Shown here: piece by piece, positions 53,879 through 58,619 of the stretch
Layout of the letters: each line of letters starts with the position of its first letter
Position numbering within the stretch: the stretch's first letter is position 1
Assembly: GCF_024693525.1 (NCBI RefSeq)
Contig: NZ_JAILKR010000058.1
Span: 1-58,619 of the forward strand
Source: Selenomonas sp.
Lineage (GTDB): Bacteria; Bacillota_C; Negativicutes; Selenomonadales; Selenomonadaceae
Length of the DNA stretch: 58,619 nucleotides
Reading direction: 5' to 3'
The notes under the pieces: generated by a model
The model's input: the letters and a program-made list of their open reading frames with translations, nothing else
Told to the model about the DNA's origin: nothing
Databases searched by the model: none
Translations under genes and position numbers: made by a program

Positions 53879-54373
53879 TCAACGATTATCCACCTTGTCC
53901 ATTGCTACCATGTCATGCTCAGCAAAACGACGCCAAGCCAGTTCCTCATACTTCGTACCAGACTTTCCATAGTTGGCATACGGGTCAATGGAAATGCCGC
54001 CACGGGGCAGGAACTTGCCCCAAACCTCGATGTATTTCGGATCCATGAGCTTAATCAAATCCTTCATGATGACATTGACTACATCCTCATGAAAATCGCC
54101 ATGATTGCGGAAGCTGACCAGGTATAATTTCAGCGATTTGCTTTCCACCATTTTTTCCTGGGGAACATAGCTAATATAGATTGTCGCATAGTCCGGTTGT
54201 CCCGTGATGGGGCAGAGTGCCGTAAACTCCGGACAATTGAACTTAACCCAATAATCGTTTTCCGGATGTTTATTCTGGAAAGTCTCCAAGATCTCCGGAC
54301 AGTAATCGTAATGATAATTTACCTTCTTCTTTCCCAGAAGGGTAATCTCTTCGGCAACTTTATCGCGTGACAT
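53879..54373 (-). CDS. queF: NADPH-dependent 7-cyano-7-deazaguanine reductase
   Basis: A 164-residue unimodular (YkvM-type) QueF. Cys54 in [14 protein letters not shown] forms the thioimide, with D61 close by; [24 protein letters not shown] is the QueF motif. It reduces preQ0 to preQ1 for queuosine in tRNA. Its ATG shares one base with the stop of the upstream GGDEF-EAL gene, so the two are coupled. No queCDE genes or preQ1 riboswitch were seen nearby. Confidence 0.95.
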   Translation of the reverse strand: MSRDKVAEEITLLGKKKVNYHYDYCPEILETFQNKHPENDYWVKFNCPEFTALCPITGQPDYATIYISYVPQEKMVESKSLKLYLVSFRNHGDFHEDVVNVIMKDLIKLMDPKYIEVWGKFLPRGGISIDPYANYGKSGTKYEELAWRRFAEHDMVAMDKVDNR

Positions 54374-56073
54374 TAATCTTTCTCCATATGCAAAAACTTT
54401 TCTTCGAAATTTTCAACGCTTTCCGGATGTCCAAACAAATAGCCCTGAATGGAATCCGCTTTGCATTCCTTAGTCAAAAGCTCGTACTCAGCTTCTTCTT
54501 CAACCCCCTCGATACAGCACTTGATTCCAATGCTATGGCAAAGGGCTACCACGTATTTGACCAAGCGACGGTCAAAATCATTCTCGAGAATCTTCTTTAC
54601 GAACTCGCGGTCAATCTTTACGATATCGCAGCATAAATACTTAAGGGAAGCCAGGGAACTGTAGCCAGTACCAAAGTCATCCATAGCAATGGCCAGGCCC
54701 TGCTGACGGAATTCATCAAACTGCTTATTGACAAAGCTCCAATCCGCAACAATCTTGCTTTCCGTAAGCTCCAGAATAATCGCCTCTGGCGGCATATCGT
54801 AACGCTGCAGACATTCGGCGACGAATTTTTTGAACGAAAGGTCTTTGACCTGTTCATAGCTCATATTAATGCTGACACGAAAATTCGGGACAACCTGCCG
54901 CCAACGCTTACAGGTTTTGACAGCCTCCTCAAAAATCCACTTACCTACGGGAATGATGAGCTTTGTCTCTTCCAAAATCGGAATAAATTCCATCGGAGCT
55001 ACCATGCGGCCCTTGGGATTTTTCCAACGCAGCAGTGCCTCAGCACCGATGAGTTTTTGTTCCACCGCGCTGACCTGGGGCTGGAAAAACAGGCTGAATC
55101 CCGTACAGCCATTTTCTACACTATCCCAAAGACTGTCACGCATGGAAATCGAACGAACCCAACGATTGTATTCCTCTTTACTGAACATCACATTGCGATT
55201 TTTTCCCTCTCGCTTGGCAATATCCATCGCTGCTTCAGCATGCTTATGAAGAACCAGATAATCCTTGCCGGCAGCCGGATAAAATACCGTACCACTAGAT
55301 GCCGTACAAAAATACTGATGACCGTCGATATCCTGGGGCCGCGAAAGTGCGCTCTGCATACTGGCAAAGATATCATTTACCTCTTCTTCGCCAGCGCCCG
55401 GATAGATGATACCGAACTCATCGCCATCGAGTTTAAAAAGCGTCAAAGCCGGAGGAAGGACGTTGGCAATCAAACGCGATACGCGCTTTAATACCTGATC
55501 CCCCAACAAGCGATTGTAGGTTTCATTGACGATCTTGAAATTATCCAACCCAACTACCAGGATTGCGCCGCCTTCACCCGTTGCACGATATTCTGCTAAC
55601 GCCCGCTTAACCGCGTGCTCAAACTGATATTTATTTAAGAGTCCTGTAACTTCGTCAGCCTGATTGCGCTGTGCCATCCTCGACATCATGCCCACAAACA
55701 TACTCGGATTTCCGTCCCGGTCTGTCCCAACGCGGCCACGGCAACGAAGCCATGTGTACTCACCTTTCCGATTCTTGACACGGTATTCCATCGCATACTC
55801 AAAAAAGCTCTGCGAAGTTTGAATACTGCGCATCGAAGCTAAATAGGGGCCTCGCTCCTCTGGATGAATAAGCGGTGCCCAATTGGCATCAAAATCTTCC
55901 ATAACCTCACTGGGCAGTTCAAAATCCTGCACCAGATTTGGCGATACCATTACGATGTTTTCCTGTAAATCCGCAAAAAACAGATAATCCTCGGTGGTCT
56001 TCTTCAGCAGATCAAAAAAGAACTTAAAACGTTTCAAACATGGGCTCAAGGGGATACGATTATTCTTTCTCAT
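54373..56073 (-). CDS. PAS-GGDEF-EAL cyclic di-GMP protein
   Basis: A ~566-residue cytoplasmic protein. A PAS domain (about 20-140, ending in [19 protein letters not shown]) is followed by a GGDEF domain (about 145-300) whose signature reads KLDGDEF (first Gly replaced by Asp, no RxxD inhibitory site). The C-terminal EAL domain (about 310-560) keeps all key residues: [48 protein letters not shown]. It is therefore likely a c-di-GMP phosphodiesterase, with a GGDEF domain that may be weak or GTP-binding. No membrane segment seen. Confidence 0.92.
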   Translation of the reverse strand: MRKNNRIPLSPCLKRFKFFFDLLKKTTEDYLFFADLQENIVMVSPNLVQDFELPSEVMEDFDANWAPLIHPEERGPYLASMRSIQTSQSFFEYAMEYRVKNRKGEYTWLRCRGRVGTDRDGNPSMFVGMMSRMAQRNQADEVTGLLNKYQFEHAVKRALAEYRATGEGGAILVVGLDNFKIVNETYNRLLGDQVLKRVSRLIANVLPPALTLFKLDGDEFGIIYPGAGEEEVNDIFASMQSALSRPQDIDGHQYFCTASSGTVFYPAAGKDYLVLHKHAEAAMDIAKREGKNRNVMFSKEEYNRWVRSISMRDSLWDSVENGCTGFSLFFQPQVSAVEQKLIGAEALLRWKNPKGRMVAPMEFIPILEETKLIIPVGKWIFEEAVKTCKRWRQVVPNFRVSINMSYEQVKDLSFKKFVAECLQRYDMPPEAIILELTESKIVADWSFVNKQFDEFRQQGLAIAMDDFGTGYSSLASLKYLCCDIVKIDREFVKKILENDFDRRLVKYVVALCHSIGIKCCIEGVEEEAEYELLTKECKADSIQGYLFGHPESVENFEEKFLHMEKD

Positions 56074-56211
56074 AATTATCATCCTATTTGCCAAATTATA
56101 CGTATAGGGTATTCACCCATTCTCCTCTTATCATATACCAAAACACTAATAAGAATCAAGTCTTATACCCGGCTGCAATTCATCTGCTCCAAAAACTTTC
56201 TAAAAATACAA

Positions 56212-56240
56212 AAAGGCCTGCTCATAACGAGCAGGTCTTT
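56212..56240 (-). terminator. Terminator after sdhB
   Basis: On the minus strand AAAGACCTGCTC / GAGCAGGCCTTT with a 5-base loop and TTTT, 17 bp past the sdhB stop. Confidence 0.88.
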
Positions 56241-56257
56241 TGCGTTCAAATTAACGC

Positions 56258-57010
56258 TTACTTATTGAAGATATTCTTGAGTGCCTGTTTGTTGACATCG
56301 CGGTTAAGCTGTGCAAGATACGTCGTCAATTTGATGTTCTTCGGGCAAGCCTCGACACAGTTCTGGCTGTTGCCGCAGCTCGTAATACCGCCTTTTTCCA
56401 TCAGAGCGTTCAGACGCGTCGGAGCATCGAACTTCCCAAGCGGATGGAGGTTGAAGAGATATGCCTGTACCGTCGGGGACGGTCCGATAAAGTCGGACTG
56501 CGGGCCAACGTTCGGGCAAGCCTCGAGACAGCAGCCGCAGGTCATGCAGTGCGAAATCTCATAAGCCGTCTCAGCCGTATGCGGGTTCTGAATTGGAGCA
56601 TCTTTGACATCCCACGTACCATCGACTTCAATCCAGCCGTGGATACGTTTAAGGCTCTCGAACATAACGGAGCGATCGATGAGCAGGTCACGGATAACCG
56701 GGAACGTGCGAGCCGGAGCCAGATGAATCGGCTGCTCAAGGTTATCAACCAGCGAGCAGCAAGCCTGACGAGCTTTGCCGTTGATAACCATCATGCAAGC
56801 GCCGCAAACCTTCTCCAGGCAGTTGCATTCCCAAACAACCGGAGCGACTTTTTTGCCGTCAACGGTCACCGGATTTTTCTGGATTTCCATCAGGGCGGCA
56901 ACGATGTTGAGGCCCGGACGATAATCTACTTCGAACTCCTGCGTGTACGGCTTGTCATTTGGGCCGTCCTGGCGTTCGATAACGAGTCTGACTTTCTTCT
57001 GTTCTGCCAT
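56258..57010 (-). CDS. sdhB: Succinate dehydrogenase/fumarate reductase iron-sulfur subunit
   Basis: A 250-residue protein with a 2Fe-2S N-terminal domain (ECNCLEKVCGACMMVINGKARQAC) and two further cysteine clusters (CMTCGCCLEACP; CGNSQNCVEACP) for 4Fe-4S and 3Fe-4S centres. It passes electrons between the flavoprotein and the membrane quinone subunit. In this type of anaerobe it probably works as fumarate reductase in propionate formation (inferred). It follows sdhA by 18 bp and ends the operon. Confidence 0.95.
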   Translation of the reverse strand: MAEQKKVRLVIERQDGPNDKPYTQEFEVDYRPGLNIVAALMEIQKNPVTVDGKKVAPVVWECNCLEKVCGACMMVINGKARQACCSLVDNLEQPIHLAPARTFPVIRDLLIDRSVMFESLKRIHGWIEVDGTWDVKDAPIQNPHTAETAYEISHCMTCGCCLEACPNVGPQSDFIGPSPTVQAYLFNLHPLGKFDAPTRLNALMEKGGITSCGNSQNCVEACPKNIKLTTYLAQLNRDVNKQALKNIFNK

Positions 57011-57028
57011 TCTATTTGTCCTCCCCCA

Positions 57029-58619
57029 TTACTCTTTCTTAGCTACAGCGTAGTTACGCAGACGCGGCTTGATGAGAGAATGCTCGAACTCACGATAGGA
57101 AACCTCCGGCTCGTTATTAGCAGCATCGAAGGAAACAACGGTCGTGTACATGAATTTCTCATCATCACGGCCAAAGAATACGAGATCATCATTGCCATCA
57201 TCCGTCATAGCACGGCCAGTCTCAGCATCGAAATGATACTTGCCGGTCTTCTCATCGAAGGCTTTCTTCTTCGCATCATCCCACTGATCATAGTCGGATT
57301 TGAGGACAATCTTCGCATGAGCACCACGGCTCTCGTCACGCAGCAGTGCGGACTTCGTGATGGCCATTGCATAGATAATCATGTTGCGGAGCTGACGAAC
57401 AAACATTGCTTCCTGGTTTGCCCAGTTGCCATGGTCAGTAACACCGATGTTTTCCCAGCGTTTGAGCAGCTCATGAAGCTCCTTCATGCACTGAGCAAGG
57501 CCCTTGTTATCACGCTCAACGGAAACATATTTGTACATGATGTCGCCGAGCTCATGATGCATCTGATGTGCGTTCTCCGGACCATTCATGTTGCGGATAC
57601 GGTCGAACTCTTCTACGCACTCTTTGCGAGCTGCCTCAAGCTCCGCTTCCGTAAGAGCATCGCCGAGTTTGCCGCTGCGAGCCAGACGCAGGGATTCCGG
57701 ACCGGAAATCGTGCCGGAATAAGTTGCCGACAGCAGGGAGTTTGCACCCAGTCGGTTAGCACCATGATACTGATAGTCGCACTCGCCGGAAGCCATGAGG
57801 CCCGGGATGTTCGTATGATGCTCACGGTCAACCCAGATACCACCCATGGAGTAATGGATGGACGGGAAGATTTCCATCGGTACCTTACGCGGGTCTTTAC
57901 CTACGAAATCATCATACATCTCGAGGATACCGCCGAGTTTGCGCTCGAGGTAATCAGCCGGGATATGGGAAAGGTCGAGGTATACACGGTTCGGGTTCTG
58001 CATACCGAGGCCCATGTGAACGACGACTTTGTAGATAGCACGGGAAGCAACGTCACGCGGAACGAGGTTGCCGTATGCCGGATACATATCCTCGAGGAAG
58101 TACCAACGCTCTTTCTCGTGGGTTTCCGGATTTTCGCGGTAAACCCATACGCGGCCACCCTCACCACGGCAAGCCTCAGACATCAGGCGGTTTTTATCCG
58201 AACCCGGGATTGCCGTCGGATGGATCTGCAGGAATTCCGGGTTACCGATTTCAGCGCCCTGCTGATAAACAGCGGATACTGCCGAACCGTTACAAATCGT
58301 GGAAGCCGTGCAGCGGCCATATACCTGGCCAGGGCCGCCCGTTGCAAGGATGACGACATCAGCCGGGAACGAAACGATCTCGTTGGAGTTCATGTTCTGG
58401 GCAACGATACCACGGCAGATACCATCTTTGTTCTTGATGATCTTGATGAATTCCCAGAACTCATATTTCTTGACGCCACCCTTGACTTCCCAGCGGCGGA
58501 CCTGCTCATCGAGAGCATAGAGGAGCTGCTGGCCCGTCGTGGAGCCGGCGAATACCGTACGTTTGTTTTTCTGTCCACCGAAGTTACGGAGGTCGAGAAC
58601 GCCTTCAGCCGTACGCGTG
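57029..58619 (-). CDS. sdhA: Succinate dehydrogenase/fumarate reductase flavoprotein (partial, 5' end missing)
   Basis: At least 530 residues in an open frame that continues to the right edge of the window; the N-terminal FAD-linking part is outside. Seen: VVILATGGPGQVYGRCTAS, IHPTAIPGSDKNRLMSEACRGEGGRVWV (active-site His/Arg), HYSMGGIWVD (His), SGECDYQYHGANRLGANSLLSATYSG (FAD). An internal Met at 58393 is not the start: the 75 codons before it also match the family (TTGQQLLYALDEQVRR). It oxidises succinate or reduces fumarate. Confidence 0.95.
   Translation of the reverse strand, partial: TRTAEGVLDLRNFGGQKNKRTVFAGSTTGQQLLYALDEQVRRWEVKGGVKKYEFWEFIKIIKNKDGICRGIVAQNMNSNEIVSFPADVVILATGGPGQVYGRCTASTICNGSAVSAVYQQGAEIGNPEFLQIHPTAIPGSDKNRLMSEACRGEGGRVWVYRENPETHEKERWYFLEDMYPAYGNLVPRDVASRAIYKVVVHMGLGMQNPNRVYLDLSHIPADYLERKLGGILEMYDDFVGKDPRKVPMEIFPSIHYSMGGIWVDREHHTNIPGLMASGECDYQYHGANRLGANSLLSATYSGTISGPESLRLARSGKLGDALTEAELEAARKECVEEFDRIRNMNGPENAHQMHHELGDIMYKYVSVERDNKGLAQCMKELHELLKRWENIGVTDHGNWANQEAMFVRQLRNMIIYAMAITKSALLRDESRGAHAKIVLKSDYDQWDDAKKKAFDEKTGKYHFDAETGRAMTDDGNDDLVFFGRDDEKFMYTTVVSFDAANNEPEVSYREFEHSLIKPRLRNYAVAKKE

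Overview
The window looks like a chromosomal segment of a diderm, anaerobic member of the Negativicutes, most likely Selenomonadaceae (Selenomonas/Mitsuokella-like). This is inferred from the mixture of Firmicutes-type gene order (tRNA-Ser, SRP RNA, dnaX, ybaB, recR, bofA, rrn), a SigH-like sigma factor, and outer-membrane genes (a coiled-coil porin ending in Phe, a PilQ-type secretin). No phage, IS element or CRISPR array was seen. The left edge cuts the 5' end of a 16S rRNA gene. The right edge cuts sdhA. Most genes lie on the minus strand.

Region 1 (1-12.7 kb): start of an rrn operon with two tandem promoters; bofA, recR and ybaB; then an 8 kb cassette for beta-glucan/cellodextrin use (GH9 and GH16 secreted glucanases, GH1 phospho-beta-glucosidase, PTS IIA/IIB/IIC, an outer-membrane porin, an RpiR-type regulator coupled to dnaX); then dnaX, SRP RNA and tRNA-Ser. 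Compared with the Bacillus-type order, the cassette sits between dnaX and ybaB.

Region 2 (12.7-31 kb): a cheX/cheY pair; a nucleoside salvage operon (deoB, pdp, cdd, nupC) with a repeated GGACA-N2-TGTCC operator; a GNAT acetyltransferase; an MscS channel; a small stand-alone glycyl-radical-type protein plus nrdG behind a promoter with NrdR and DnaA boxes; two universal stress proteins; threonine dehydratase; lactate permease; a murQ-murP-mupG operon for N-acetylmuramic acid; an ArsR-type metal regulator; an NlpC/P60 peptidoglycan hydrolase.

Region 3 (30-47 kb): a SigH-like sigma factor; a complete six-gene operon from glutamyl-tRNA to uroporphyrinogen III/sirohydrochlorin (sirC, hemA, hemC, cobA-hemD fusion, hemB, hemL); a PilP-like protein, secretin and LuxR-type response regulator; pgi, a decayed phosphomannomutase remnant and a full phosphoglucomutase; MATE and DUF218 genes.

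Region 4 (47-58.6 kb): cupin, ilvBN, comF, yqeB, a 760-base stretch without genes that appears to encode a ~590-nt structured non-coding RNA with its own promoter and terminator (51.76-52.35 kb), a TatD-linked radical SAM protein, pyridoxal kinase, queF, a PAS-GGDEF-EAL protein, and sdhB/sdhA. The ncRNA and the stand-alone glycyl-radical protein are the two most unusual items.
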